From positions 62,001 through 126,000 of the forward strand of contig NZ_RAPF01000003.1 of assembly GCF_003610805.1 (NCBI RefSeq): DNA of 64,000 nucleotides, given 5' to 3'. Positions 1 through 8,573 of this stretch are shown piece after piece. The notes under the pieces are model-generated. The model was not told the origin of the DNA and did no database searches. It was given only the letters and a program-made list of their open reading frames with translations. Source of the DNA: Altericroceibacterium spongiae (GTDB lineage Bacteria > Pseudomonadota > Alphaproteobacteria > Sphingomonadales > Sphingomonadaceae). A program made the translations under genes and the position numbers. Position 1 is the stretch's first letter; every line of letters starts with the position of its first letter.

Positions 1-107
1 CACAGTTCGGCGCCCAGTGCAGCGGCGGCGGGTTGTACCGTAATATGGCGATAATCGCGCGGGGCATTATCGAAATCGCCATGCAGGCTGATCCGGGCTT
101 CTTCCAT
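1..107 (-). CDS. TauD/TfdA-family dioxygenase, N-terminal fragment (runs off the left edge)
   Basis: Only the first 35 codons are inside the window. The start ATG is preceded by a strong purine-rich ribosome site (GAGGAGAGG, 110-118). The visible peptide contains ITVQPAAAALGAEL, which resembles the conserved opening of Fe(II)/2-oxoglutarate-dependent TauD/TfdA dioxygenases (the 'I-x-P-L-x-x-x-x-GAE' region). The catalytic HxD...H residues lie outside the window, so the family call rests on this short motif and is tentative. It is divergent from the diguanylate cyclase gene at 332. Confidence 0.5.
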   Translation of the reverse strand, partial: MEEARISLHGDFDNAPRDYRHITVQPAAAALGAEL

Positions 108-331
108 CGATCCTCTCCTCTCGGCAGACGGTGCGCGGCTATTTTTCTGTCTGGCGCTCCGTTTTTTAAGCACATTGCCCTATTTTGGAAAGATAGCAGT
201 TCGGCTCTGCATCCGTAAATAATCAGACAAAACGGCCTATTGAAAATAACTATTTAAAACCACGTGATTTTACTTAATCATCTGGCAACTTTAAGGCTTT
301 ACCCTGTCTGGATCGTAAGAGAGGTTTATGA

Positions 332-1813
332 ATGCTGGATCGGGAAAAAGCAGAAAAGCATCGGCAGCGGACGCTCGCTATGCTGGCCATTCTCGATACC
401 GCGCCGGAGCGAGAATTCGAAGCGATTGTGAGCGCTGCGCGGCGCATATTCCGCTGTAAGACGAGCTATATCTCGCTGATCGATGTCGATCGCCAATGGT
501 TCAAGGCGCGGCAGGGTTTTGCCCCGCAGGAAGTGCCGCGCGAATGCTCGATCTGTGCAACTGCTGTCGACCAGGCCCGTTCGATTGTCGTGTCCGATTT
601 ACAGGCCGACCCGTATTTCAGCGCCTTGCCCGATATCCGCAATGCGCCGGAGCTGCATTTCTTCGTCACCTTGCCGCTGCTGGGGCCGGAGCTGGATGGG
701 CAGAGAGTCCCGATCGGTACGCTATGCGTGATCGACGATAAGGCGCAAAATCCCGAGCCCGGCCAGTTGCGCGAACTGGGCGATCTGGCGCATCTGGTGG
801 AGGTACTGTTCCAGACCCGTTTCGCGGAACGTCTGGCGCAGAATCAGATCAGGGATCAGGCCACGCTTTCCCGCAAACTGGAGCGGCGACAGCGGCAATT
901 CGAACTGGCTGAAAAGATGGCCAATATCGGCTCCTGGCGGCTGGATCTGGTGACGCAGGAAGTGGACTGGTCTCACCAGACGCAGGTCATCCACGGTATC
1001 TCGGGTGCGCCGCATGACAATCTGGGCCATGCGCTCGAATATTTTCCGCCCAAAGACCGGCAATCGATCAATCAGGCAGTCGAAACCTGTATTGCCACGG
1101 GTGAATCCTACGATCTGGAAGTCGATCTGATCGATGCGCAGGGTATGAAGCGGCGGGTCCGGGCGATGGGAATGCCCGAGCGGGTCGATGGCAAGCCAGT
1201 GGCGCTAATCGGCGTAATTCAGGATGTGACGGAACGCCATATCATGCTGCAAAAGCTGCATCAGCGGGCCTTTACCGATGAGCTGACCGGCCTCGCCAAT
1301 CGCGCACGTCTCAATCAATATCTCGATGACAGCATTATCGGCGCGCGGAAACGCGGGAGACGACTGGCCGCGGCGATTATCGATCTCGACAGATTCAAAC
1401 AGGCCAATGACCGGTTCGGCCATGAAGCGGGTGACGATGTCCTGCGATTTATGGCGGACAGGCTGCGTCATGGCACGTGTTCGGCCCATCTCTCAGCCCG
1501 GCTGGGGGGCGATGAATTCGTGGTCGTGATCGAGGAAAGCGATTTGCTCGACGATCTGCCCGGCACTTTGCACGCGCTGCTCGAAGAACTGCGCTACGAA
1601 GTCGGTTCGGGCGACGATCGCGTTATCGTGACCGCGACGATCGGTGCAGCCTGGCTGACACGGGAGATCGACAATCGCAGTATGCTTCTGCGGTTTGCCG
1701 ATTACGCTTTATATACGGCCAAAGAAAAAGGGCGGGGCACGGCGGCGATTTTCGATGGCAGCCATGCCCCGGTCTGGACGGGCGATCCTTCCGATATTCG
1801 TCTGGTGAGCTGA
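332..1813 (+). CDS. GAF-PAS-GGDEF diguanylate cyclase
   Basis: A 493-residue soluble signalling protein predicted to make cyclic di-GMP from two GTP. Residues about 15-165 look like a GAF domain, about 190-305 a PAS/PAC sensor (with RXX-DVTER linker typical of PAC ends), and about 310-480 a GGDEF domain with the active-site signature LGGDEF at 391-396 and the upstream DLDRFKQAND substrate region. The allosteric I-site (RxxD, nine and six residues before the first G of GGDEF) is replaced by C383 and H386, so feedback inhibition at this site is probably lost. There is no membrane segment, so it should sense a cytoplasmic cue. Start ATG has GAGG eight bases upstream. It is monocistronic. Confidence 0.9.
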   Translation: MLDREKAEKHRQRTLAMLAILDTAPEREFEAIVSAARRIFRCKTSYISLIDVDRQWFKARQGFAPQEVPRECSICATAVDQARSIVVSDLQADPYFSALPDIRNAPELHFFVTLPLLGPELDGQRVPIGTLCVIDDKAQNPEPGQLRELGDLAHLVEVLFQTRFAERLAQNQIRDQATLSRKLERRQRQFELAEKMANIGSWRLDLVTQEVDWSHQTQVIHGISGAPHDNLGHALEYFPPKDRQSINQAVETCIATGESYDLEVDLIDAQGMKRRVRAMGMPERVDGKPVALIGVIQDVTERHIMLQKLHQRAFTDELTGLANRARLNQYLDDSIIGARKRGRRLAAAIIDLDRFKQANDRFGHEAGDDVLRFMADRLRHGTCSAHLSARLGGDEFVVVIEESDLLDDLPGTLHALLEELRYEVGSGDDRVIVTATIGAAWLTREIDNRSMLLRFADYALYTAKEKGRGTAAIFDGSHAPVWTGDPSDIRLVS

Positions 1814-1858
1814 CCGGAACGCCTGCTTGTGTCCGGCGGCCGGTCAGCTTGCTGCTTT

Positions 1859-2869
1859 TTACCCGTCCAGCTCGATCACCGTCTTGGAAAAGCTCTCCGG
1901 CCCCCAGGCATGGTCATAGGCTTTGGGCGCATCCTCGAAGGCGAAGCGTTTGCCGATCACCGGGGTGATACCGTTTACATCGATGGCCCGGTTGAGCTTG
2001 CGCGCCATGGCTGCCGAGCCGACAAAGATGCCGCGCATCGTGCCCGCATTCATCATCAGCCCGCGCGGATTGGGGCCGCCTTCGGGGGACAGCACACCGA
2101 TAAAGGCGATTTCACCTTCCGTGCCCAGCGCCTGCATAGACTGTTCCGCCGTGCCGGCTCCGCCCACTTCGACGACCTTGTCCACCCCGCCGAATTGCTC
2201 CTGCACATAAGCGCCCCATTCGGGCGTGCTTTTGTAGTTGATCGTATGTGCGGCACCCAGAGCCTGCACTTTTTCGAGCTTGGCATCCGAAGAGCTGGTG
2301 GCGATCACTTCGGCCCCGGCGGTGCGGGCGATTTCCAGCGCGAGCATCGAAACACCGCCCGTGCCGAGCAGCAGGACCTTATCCCCCGGCTGGACCGGGC
2401 GCGGCCCTTCGATCAGCGCATTCCATGCGGTGACCCCGGCACAGGGAAGGCAGGCAGCCTGTCCGAAATCGAGGCTGCGCGCCATGGGCACCACCCCCGT
2501 TTCGGGCAGCACGACATATTCGGCCAGCATGCCGGGGGCCATGCCGTCTCCCAGAGCCGGACTGCGCCGCGGCGGGCCGTCCACCCAATTGGTGAAGAAA
2601 GTGCTTTGCACCCTGTCGCCCGGAGCGAAAGCGGTTACACCGTCGCCCACCGCTTCGACTTCGCCCGCTCCGTCGGAAAGCGGAATGGCCGGCCGGGTCA
2701 GCTTTCCGCCGAAATAGTCGCCCGAAGCCACGGCAAAGTCGCGGTAATTGATCGACCATGCACGCAGGCGGATAAGCACTTCGCCGGGACCGGGCGAGGG
2801 TTTGCCGATCTCCTTGAGTTCGAGCTGTTGATAGCCGTCGGAACCGGCGGGTAGCATCCATGCGCGCAT
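1859..2869 (-). CDS. NAD(P)-dependent alcohol dehydrogenase / quinone-reductase-type MDR protein
   Basis: A 336-residue medium-chain dehydrogenase/reductase. The N-terminal GroES-like domain (PGPGEVLIRLRA, INYRD) is followed by a Rossmann domain with a glycine-rich nucleotide loop (LLGTGGVSMLALEIA). The catalytic and structural zinc ligands of classic alcohol dehydrogenases are not evident, which places it nearer the zinc-free quinone oxidoreductase branch. Substrate cannot be told. A good ribosome site (AGGAGAT) lies seven bases before the ATG. It is the last gene of a minus-strand group of oxidoreductases and a GST. Confidence 0.85.
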   Translation of the reverse strand: MRAWMLPAGSDGYQQLELKEIGKPSPGPGEVLIRLRAWSINYRDFAVASGDYFGGKLTRPAIPLSDGAGEVEAVGDGVTAFAPGDRVQSTFFTNWVDGPPRRSPALGDGMAPGMLAEYVVLPETGVVPMARSLDFGQAACLPCAGVTAWNALIEGPRPVQPGDKVLLLGTGGVSMLALEIARTAGAEVIATSSSDAKLEKVQALGAAHTINYKSTPEWGAYVQEQFGGVDKVVEVGGAGTAEQSMQALGTEGEIAFIGVLSPEGGPNPRGLMMNAGTMRGIFVGSAAMARKLNRAIDVNGITPVIGKRFAFEDAPKAYDHAWGPESFSKTVIELDG

Positions 2870-2920
2870 GACTGATCTCCTGTTTCTGCACAGCCCGCAA
2901 AGGGGCTTTCATCTCTCCAA

Positions 2921-3694
2921 CTACTGATCGCCGCTCCAGGTCCGAAGTCCGGGTGCTGTACGGTCCTCGCTTTGCAGCGCTTCGGCCACGGCCGGGCGTG
3001 CTTTCATTTTATCACGCCAGGCAATGGTGCGGGGAAAGCGGCCGGTCACATCCAGATCGGGGAACATTCGCTCCACCATCGCACCGCAATGGGAAAAGAA
3101 ATTGATATCGGCGAGCGTGTAGCTGTCACCGGCCAGCCATTCGGTTTCCCCGAGCTGATTTTCGACTTTGTTCATCGCATATTCGATCTTTTCCATCGCA
3201 TTGGCGAGATCAGCTTCCGAAAAGCCGGAGCGCGCCTGCATCCATTTCTTGCGCTGATCGGGCAGTGGCACATGCTCCATCAGTTTCTCGAATTCCCCGC
3301 TTTCGATATTGCGCGCGATAACCCGCACCAGACGGTGCCAGCCATGCATGGAAACATAATTCATCACATGCTCATCGACGAATTTGTTCCAGTAGCGCAT
3401 CCGTGCCGCACCCACCGGATCGTATGGGCGCAGCGGGCCGGATGCGGGCTGCCGGTTGGGGAAAACATCTTCGAGATATTCATTAATGATCGTGGTGTGA
3501 GTGATGATCGTGCCATCGTGATCGAGCACCGGCACCTGCCCTTCGGGATTGATCGCCTTGAACCAGTCCGAATGCTGTTCGAACTTATGCAGATCGACAT
3601 AGATGGATTCGTAGGCAATCCCCTTTTCCTTCAGGGGAATCATGCTCTTCAGCGAATTGGCCAGCGGCTCGGCATGGTAATATTTTATTGCCAA
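2921..3694 (-). CDS. Glutathione S-transferase family protein
   Basis: A 257-residue protein with an N-terminal thioredoxin-like GST domain (NPEGQVPVLDHDG, the cis-proline loop, followed by an I-I-N-E-Y-L element) and an all-helical C-terminal domain (EWLAGDSYTLADINFF is the usual N-capping region). It should conjugate or bind glutathione; the substrate is not recognisable. It appears to start with TTG: the reading frame gives M-A-I-K-Y-Y from a TTG preceded by GGGAGAG five to six bases upstream, and no better ATG exists nearby. It is flanked on the same strand by MDR and SDR enzymes, suggesting a detoxification or aromatic-breakdown context. Confidence 0.85.
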   Translation of the reverse strand: MAIKYYHAEPLANSLKSMIPLKEKGIAYESIYVDLHKFEQHSDWFKAINPEGQVPVLDHDGTIITHTTIINEYLEDVFPNRQPASGPLRPYDPVGAARMRYWNKFVDEHVMNYVSMHGWHRLVRVIARNIESGEFEKLMEHVPLPDQRKKWMQARSGFSEADLANAMEKIEYAMNKVENQLGETEWLAGDSYTLADINFFSHCGAMVERMFPDLDVTGRFPRTIAWRDKMKARPAVAEALQSEDRTAPGLRTWSGDQ

Positions 3695-3735
3695 TTATTC
3701 TCTCCCATTTGGCAGCCCGCCTTGCGGGCGGATCT

Positions 3736-4482
3736 TTATACTTCGATGGATTCCAGCACACCGCCATCCACGGCCCAGTCCTGACCCGTCACATGGCTGG
3801 CTGCATCGGACAGAAGGAAAGCGGCGACTTCGGCGAGCTCCCCGGCAGATCCCATGCGGCGCTGCGGCACACGGGCTTCGATGGTTGTTTTCTGCTCACC
3901 GGGAATTTCTTCCAGCATCGGTGTCTCGATAAAGCCGGGGATCACGCAATTGCAGCGTATGCCTTGCGGCGCCGTTTCCACCGCCACGGAGCGTGCAAGA
4001 CCGAGCACGGCATGTTTCGATGCGACATAGCCCGCATTCATAGCCATGCCGCGCTTTGCCGCAAGGCTGGCCGTTATGAGAATCGCTCCCCTGCCTCGCT
4101 CGGCCATGCCGGGAAGCACATGTTTGATAGCCCAGAAAGGGGCCTTGAGATTGACTGCCAGAACCTGATCGAAAGTTTCGTCGCTATACTCGCCGATCGG
4201 AGCGAAAGTGCCGCCGATTCCGGCATTGAGAAAAAGACCGTCAATCGGGCCATTCTGCTCCATGGCGGAATCGAGCGCGGCGAGCGCCGCCGGTTTGTCC
4301 GCAACATCGGCCGCTGCCCATCTGGCGCTGTCGCCCAGCTCGGTGCAAAGCGCTTCCAGAAGATTGGCGCGGCGCGCTATCAGTGTGACGGTACCGCCTG
4401 CTTTGACGATACGATGTGCAGTGGCCTTGCCGATACCGGTCGAAGCCCCGGTAATGACAATGTGACGTCCGGTGAAATCCAT
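3736..4482 (-). CDS. Short-chain dehydrogenase/reductase (SDR)
   Basis: A 248-residue classical SDR. It has the TGASTGIGKA nucleotide-binding motif near the N terminus, NAGIG in the middle, a catalytic Tyr-Lys pair (YVASKHA) and a C-terminal DGG element (WAVDGGVLES). It should reduce or oxidise an alcohol/keto substrate with NAD(P)H; the substrate is unknown. AAGGAT precedes the ATG. It shares strand and neighbourhood with a GST and MDR reductase. Confidence 0.88.
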   Translation of the reverse strand: MDFTGRHIVITGASTGIGKATAHRIVKAGGTVTLIARRANLLEALCTELGDSARWAAADVADKPAALAALDSAMEQNGPIDGLFLNAGIGGTFAPIGEYSDETFDQVLAVNLKAPFWAIKHVLPGMAERGRGAILITASLAAKRGMAMNAGYVASKHAVLGLARSVAVETAPQGIRCNCVIPGFIETPMLEEIPGEQKTTIEARVPQRRMGSAGELAEVAAFLLSDAASHVTGQDWAVDGGVLESIEV

Positions 4483-4635
4483 CGCGCATCCTTTCTGCCG
4501 ATCCGCCGCTTCTTCGCGGTCTTGCAGGATCGGTCTCTCCCATTCTTATGCAGGCGTATAATGACGGGAGGGAAAAGGGAACAGCGGATTACCCTGCTGC
4601 CACAGAGGAGAGACGGGTTGCATCGGAGGATGGTT

Positions 4636-4670
4636 CTCGCCCCGTCACGGGATAGCCAGAGCGGGGCGAG
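4636..4670 (-). other. Stem-loop downstream of the NAD(P)-binding gene
   Basis: A 9-bp perfect inverted repeat (CTCGCCCCG and its complement) with a 17-base loop starts five bases after the stop of the gene at 4675-5331. It lacks a T-run, so it is either a weak or factor-assisted terminator or an mRNA-end stabiliser. The rest of the 4483-4674 gap holds nothing else I can name. Confidence 0.35.
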
Positions 4671-4674
4671 GGAT

Positions 4675-5331
4675 TTACGATCTGTCGGCAAGCGCCTGCA
4701 GCGCATCGGTTACCGGGTGATCGCCGTCGGTCAGTTCGATGATACAATGGTGGAGTGCCGGCGTTTCGATCAGCGTCGCCAGCGTCAGCGCGACATTGTC
4801 ACGCGAAACATTCCCATAAGGCACTGCCAGATCGGCATTGATCCGGCCATCGCCACTATCATTGGTCAGCGTGCCGGGGCGCAGAATGACCCAGTCGCGA
4901 TCACTGGCAACCAGCTCGCAATCGGTCTGCTTTTTGACCCGCATATAATTTTCGAACCCTTCTTTCGGTTCGCCGCCGCGCCCCGATTCGGGAAAGGCCG
5001 AGACTTGCAAAAAACGCTTAACCCCGGCCATTTGTGCAGCCTGAAGCGATTTGCGGAATCCGTCTCCGTCGATTGCATTGGTGATTTCCTGTCCGGCACC
5101 GCCTGCACCGGCAGAAAAGACAAGCGCATCGCAGCCTGCCATCAGGGAAGCGAGGTCTTCAGCCGTGAGTTCCGTCAGATCGCCCGAAACGGGTGTTGCG
5201 CCCAGCTTTTCGAGTTCGCTTTCCTGTTCTGCCCGGCGAAAAAGCGAAAGCGGCTGATGCCCCTTATCCGCGCAGATTTTCGCAAGCCGGCGAGCGATCT
5301 TGCCGGCGCCTCCAACGATAAATATCTTCAT
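4675..5331 (-). CDS. NAD(P)-binding (atypical SDR) protein
   Basis: A 218-residue protein opening with a Rossmann glycine motif (FIVGGAGKIARRLA) and lacking the classical SDR catalytic Tyr-x-x-x-Lys, like the NmrA/YwnB-type NAD(P)H-binding proteins. Members of this group act as reductases or as redox-sensing proteins; the role here is not evident. The ribosome site AGAGG sits six bases before the ATG. It lies 77 bases downstream of the MoeB-type gene on the same strand and may be co-transcribed. Confidence 0.78.
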   Translation of the reverse strand: MKIFIVGGAGKIARRLAKICADKGHQPLSLFRRAEQESELEKLGATPVSGDLTELTAEDLASLMAGCDALVFSAGAGGAGQEITNAIDGDGFRKSLQAAQMAGVKRFLQVSAFPESGRGGEPKEGFENYMRVKKQTDCELVASDRDWVILRPGTLTNDSGDGRINADLAVPYGNVSRDNVALTLATLIETPALHHCIIELTDGDHPVTDALQALADRS

Positions 5332-5408
5332 AATCGGCCTCTTTTATCGGCTGTCCCTTCGAGCCCGGCGGGCAGGACAGATCCGATCTGCGCATGAGGC
5401 GAGAATTT

Positions 5409-6176
5409 TCAACCGCAGGCGCGGCAGTCCGGATCTTTCGCGATGCTGAGTGAGCGCATGCCCGGCTGCATTCCATCGAGCAGATGGAGCGTGCCCCATT
5501 GCGCGGCACCGAAAGCGCTTTTCCCGTCGAGCAGGAGGCGGATCGCCTGCATGGCGGCAAAGGTTCCCACCCAGCCCGCCATGGCCCCCAGCACACCGTC
5601 CTGCGCGCAGGTGTCGCAATCGTCGCCATCGAAAGCATCGCCGACATAGCAGCGATAACAGGGCTGATCGGCGCGGTGGCCGGCAAAACTGCCGACCTGC
5701 CCCTGAAACCGGCCGATAGCGGCGCTCAGCAAGGGGATTTGCGCGGCAACACACGCATCCGAGACGGCAAGGCGTGTGGCGAAATTGTCGCAGCCATCCA
5801 GCACCAGATCGGCACCCGCGATCAGCTCGCCCGCATTATCGGGATAGATCCGGGTGACTTTCGGGTCGACCGCAAGATTGGGATCGAACCGTGCGGCCCA
5901 TTCGGCACCGGCCAGTGCCTTGTCGCGACCGATGTCGGCGATTGTGAAAATCGTCTGCCGCTGGAGATTGGTCTCATCCACCTGGTCGCTGTCGATCAGC
6001 GTCAGGCGTCCGATTCCGGCGCCGGCGCAATATTGCAAAGCCGGACAGCCAATCCCGCCGACCCCCACCAGAACCAGGTGAGCATTGCTCAGCGCAAGCT
6101 GCCCGGCCCCCCCGATTTCGGGGAGGACGATATGACGGGCGTAACGGTTGAGGCGATGGGTCGGCAGGCTGCTCAT
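5409..6176 (-). CDS. moeB: MoeB/ThiF/HesA-family adenylyltransferase
   Basis: A 255-residue E1-like enzyme that adenylates the C-terminal glycine of a small sulfur-carrier protein (MoaD or ThiS) for molybdopterin or thiazole synthesis. The ATP-binding VGVGGIGCP loop is at about 37-45, the R-Q-x-x-F region at 73-77, and a zinc site of two CxxC pairs at C173/C176 and C251/C254; C190 is in the position of the possible catalytic cysteine. No C-terminal rhodanese domain is present. Neither moaD nor thiS is in the window, so MoeB versus ThiF cannot be settled. Confidence 0.85.
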   Translation of the reverse strand: MSSLPTHRLNRYARHIVLPEIGGAGQLALSNAHLVLVGVGGIGCPALQYCAGAGIGRLTLIDSDQVDETNLQRQTIFTIADIGRDKALAGAEWAARFDPNLAVDPKVTRIYPDNAGELIAGADLVLDGCDNFATRLAVSDACVAAQIPLLSAAIGRFQGQVGSFAGHRADQPCYRCYVGDAFDGDDCDTCAQDGVLGAMAGWVGTFAAMQAIRLLLDGKSAFGAAQWGTLHLLDGMQPGMRSLSIAKDPDCRACG

Positions 6177-6200
6177 GGCCCGTTTCTAGAGTAACCTTTG

Positions 6201-7604
6201 TCAGGATTCCAGTTGGCGCAGAAGCGAACGGACATCGCCGTCCATATCGGCGTCGCGCTGGCGCAGATCTTCGATCAGGCGAACGGCATGGATCACGGTG
6301 GAGTGATCGCGCCCGCCAAATTTGCGCCCGATTTCGGGGTAGCTGCGCGGTGTGAGCACTTTGGCGAGATACATGGCGATCTGGCGTGGACGAACCACGG
6401 CGCGGGCGCGTCGCTTGCTCGACATTTCCGACCGGTCCACGCGATAGAACTGGCAGACCGTGCGCTGGATCTCGTCAATCGTGATGCGCTTGCGGTTGGC
6501 CGAGAGGATATCGGTCAGCTGCTCTTCGGCGAGCTGGAGCGACACATCCTGTCCGGTCAGCTGGGCATAGGCGATCAGCTTGTTGAGGCCGCCGACCAGC
6601 TCACGAACATTGCGATTGATCGTGCGGGCGAGAAATTCGATCACGTCCGAAGGTACCTCGAGCGGGGCGAATTTGGTCAGTTTCGATTCGAGTATCGCAC
6701 GGCGCAGTTCGATATCGGCGGGCTGAATATCGGCCACCAGCCCCATGGAGAGGCGTGAAAGGAGCCGCTGTTCGACTCCGTCGAGAGCCTGCGGTGCCCG
6801 GTCGGCGGCGAAAACCAGCCGTTTGCCTTCGGCGAGCAGCGCATCGATCGTGTAAAGCAGCTCTTCCTGCGCCGAAGCCTTGCCGATGATGAACTGAATA
6901 TCGTCGACCAGCAGCAGATCGAAACCGCGCAGCCTGGCCTTGAATTCGATCATCTCGTTCTGGCGCAGGGCCTGAACGAATTCGACCATGAAGCGTTCGG
7001 CTGAGCAGTAGAAGATCCGCGCCTTGGGATGATTTTGCAGATAGGCATGGCCGATTGCGTGGAGCAGGTGCGTTTTGCCCTGTCCGGTCGCAGCCTTGAG
7101 GTAAAGCGGCGAAAATTGCGGCTTTTCGACCTTGGCCATGCGCTCCGCCGCATTGAAAGCCAGCACATTGGTGGTGCCGGTCACGAAAGCGGCGAAAGTC
7201 AGCGTCGGGTCTAGCCCGACCGACGAAATGAACCCGTTATCGCTGAGCGAATCGCGGCCCTGCATCCGGTCATTCGCGGCATGCCGCTGCGCGCTCTGGG
7301 CGGTGCCGAGATTGAGATCGGCCATTTTGCGGCGGCCCGGATGGACCTGAATGCGCACATTCTTGACTTCGCTGCGGGCGATTTTCCAGGCGAGCGAAAG
7401 CCGGTCATGAAACCGGTCCTGTACCCAGTTGGCGGAAAATTCCGTCGGCAGGAAAAGATCCAGTGTTCCGCTTTGCTTGCAGAAACTGCCGAGCTGAATC
7501 GGCTTGATCCACTGGCTATGCATTTGCTGGCCAAGATCCTTGCGCAGCCCCTGACTGATATCGGCCCAGTCGGCCGCAAGGTCCAGCGCTTCCTGATCTT
7601 CCAT
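6201..7604 (-). CDS. dnaA: Chromosomal replication initiator protein DnaA
   Basis: A 467-residue initiator that binds DnaA boxes at oriC and opens the duplex. Domain I is at the N terminus, an AAA+ domain carries Walker A GQGKTHLL and Walker B LLLVDDIQF, and the C-terminal domain IV has the DNA-contact signature GGRDHSTVIHAVR. The frame stays open upstream to 7712, but the ATG at 7604 is chosen because GGGAGC lies just before it and the protein then begins like other DnaA proteins (MEDQEALDLA). It is downstream of mutM and rpsT, an arrangement common in alphaproteobacteria. Confidence 0.96.
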   Translation of the reverse strand: MEDQEALDLAADWADISQGLRKDLGQQMHSQWIKPIQLGSFCKQSGTLDLFLPTEFSANWVQDRFHDRLSLAWKIARSEVKNVRIQVHPGRRKMADLNLGTAQSAQRHAANDRMQGRDSLSDNGFISSVGLDPTLTFAAFVTGTTNVLAFNAAERMAKVEKPQFSPLYLKAATGQGKTHLLHAIGHAYLQNHPKARIFYCSAERFMVEFVQALRQNEMIEFKARLRGFDLLLVDDIQFIIGKASAQEELLYTIDALLAEGKRLVFAADRAPQALDGVEQRLLSRLSMGLVADIQPADIELRRAILESKLTKFAPLEVPSDVIEFLARTINRNVRELVGGLNKLIAYAQLTGQDVSLQLAEEQLTDILSANRKRITIDEIQRTVCQFYRVDRSEMSSKRRARAVVRPRQIAMYLAKVLTPRSYPEIGRKFGGRDHSTVIHAVRLIEDLRQRDADMDGDVRSLLRQLES

Positions 7605-7825
7605 GGTGCTCCCGTTTTTATCTGTTTTCGCGGAAGAGCCCCTGGCGAAATGTTTCTCGCTGCGAATCATGAGCCCCCCGAATAGCCAATTCGGCCAGTC
7701 TACCATTTTCATCCACCCGCCGAATTACGGATGAACACAGCTTCGCCGTTCGCCAGAAATGTGATTCCTGGCGCCCTTAAAAGCGAAGATCATTGTTTGA
7801 TCGGCGCGGCAGTCAGTGCTGCGCC

Positions 7826-7834
7826 TGTGGATTT
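7826..7834 (+). promoter_or_regulatory. Possible DnaA box upstream of dnaA
   Basis: TGTGGATTT matches seven of nine positions of the DnaA box TGTGGATAA and lies 222 bases upstream of the dnaA start. A single box in a dnaA leader fits autoregulation. The match is imperfect and isolated. Confidence 0.3.
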
Positions 7835-8028
7835 GATTTATGAGCCCCTTGCGGATTCGGGCAAGAGCTGCCGGGTAAAAAAAGTGAAATATAGCGGCTT
7901 GACTCAGGTGAGGCCCGCAGGCTCCTGTTTAAGTCTATGAAAAATATAGATTCTTATATTTCAACTTCGCGAATCGCAGGATTCCCTTGGCTTCTGAGAA
8001 GCGCTCCGCAAAAGCCCTTATGACAAAC

Positions 8029-8063
8029 GAAAGAAGCCGGTTTGAAACAAACCGGCTTCTTTC
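8029..8063 (-). terminator. Intrinsic terminator of rpsT
   Basis: A perfect 16-bp stem (arms 8029-8044 and 8048-8063) closed by a 3-base AAA loop, 37 bases past the rpsT stop. The arm ends are A/T-rich, giving a U-rich 3' arm on either strand. Confidence 0.9.
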
Positions 8064-8099
8064 AGATTTCGCAATTTGAAGTGCCCCGAAGGGCACGAA

Positions 8100-8360
8100 T
8101 CACAGAGATGCGACTCGCTTGGTCAGCCGGCTGAACTTCCGGGCAGCCGTGTTCTTGTGTATCACGCCGCGAGCGACACCGCGCGCGATTTCGGGCTGAG
8201 CAGCCTTGAGAGCGTTCTGCGCTTCTTCTTTGTTACCGGCGTCGAGAGCGGTTTCGACCTTCTTCACGAAGCTGCGGATGCGGCTCATGCGCGAAGTGTT
8301 GATTTCAGCGCGGCGGTTGTTCCGGCGGATGCGCTTGCGGGCTTGCGGCGTATTGGCCAT
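8100..8360 (-). CDS. rpsT: 30S ribosomal protein S20
   Basis: An 86-residue, lysine/arginine-rich protein that starts [17 protein letters not shown] and ends [18 protein letters not shown], the classic S20 ends; S20 binds 16S rRNA early in small-subunit assembly. The ribosome site AAGGA is seven bases from the ATG. It has its own strong terminator at 8029-8063 and a 213-base leader separating it from mutM. Confidence 0.97.
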   Translation of the reverse strand: MANTPQARKRIRRNNRRAEINTSRMSRIRSFVKKVETALDAGNKEEAQNALKAAQPEIARGVARGVIHKNTAARKFSRLTKRVASL

Positions 8361-8573
8361 GTCTGTCCTTTTTTAGCGGCAGCGCGGCATGGCGCTGGTC
8401 CAAGCTTTCGTTCCAAGAATCTGTTAAGAAGCTGCGATCCCGGCGAGGCCGGTCCGCTGCGAAGGGCCGCCCTTAGCGAGAGTGCGCGCAAAGGTCAAGC
8501 AATCGGGTCTGTCCGGCCGCTTCAACCGCTCTTTTATGCGCGTTACATGGGATAAGGGCAAGCGCGAATGCTC

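Larger units (their letters stand above)
7605..8099. other. dnaA leader / intergenic region
   Basis: A 495-base gap between rpsT and dnaA. It holds the rpsT terminator (8029-8063), an A/T-rich stretch around 7925-7965, and one near-consensus DnaA box on the plus strand (TGTGGATTT, 7826-7834; consensus TGTGGATAA). No cluster of DnaA boxes is visible, so there is no case for oriC here. The promoter of dnaA is expected in this gap. Short reading frames in it show no coding character. Confidence 0.6.

Noticed and set aside
33-218. Plus-strand 61-codon frame at the left edge
   Set aside because: Antisense to the dioxygenase N terminus, whose ribosome site and motif are better evidence.
1829-2854. 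Long plus-strand frame of 341 codons
   Set aside because: Antisense to the MDR gene, which has clear motifs; high G/C codon bias creates long shadow frames.
3688-5397. Plus-strand frame of 569 codons
   Set aside because: Overlaps antisense to the SDR and NAD(P)-binding genes, both of which carry recognisable motifs; sequence has no domain.
7605-8099. Replication origin next to dnaA
   Set aside because: Only one imperfect DnaA box and no box cluster or A/T-rich unwinding element; dnaA is often not at oriC in alphaproteobacteria.
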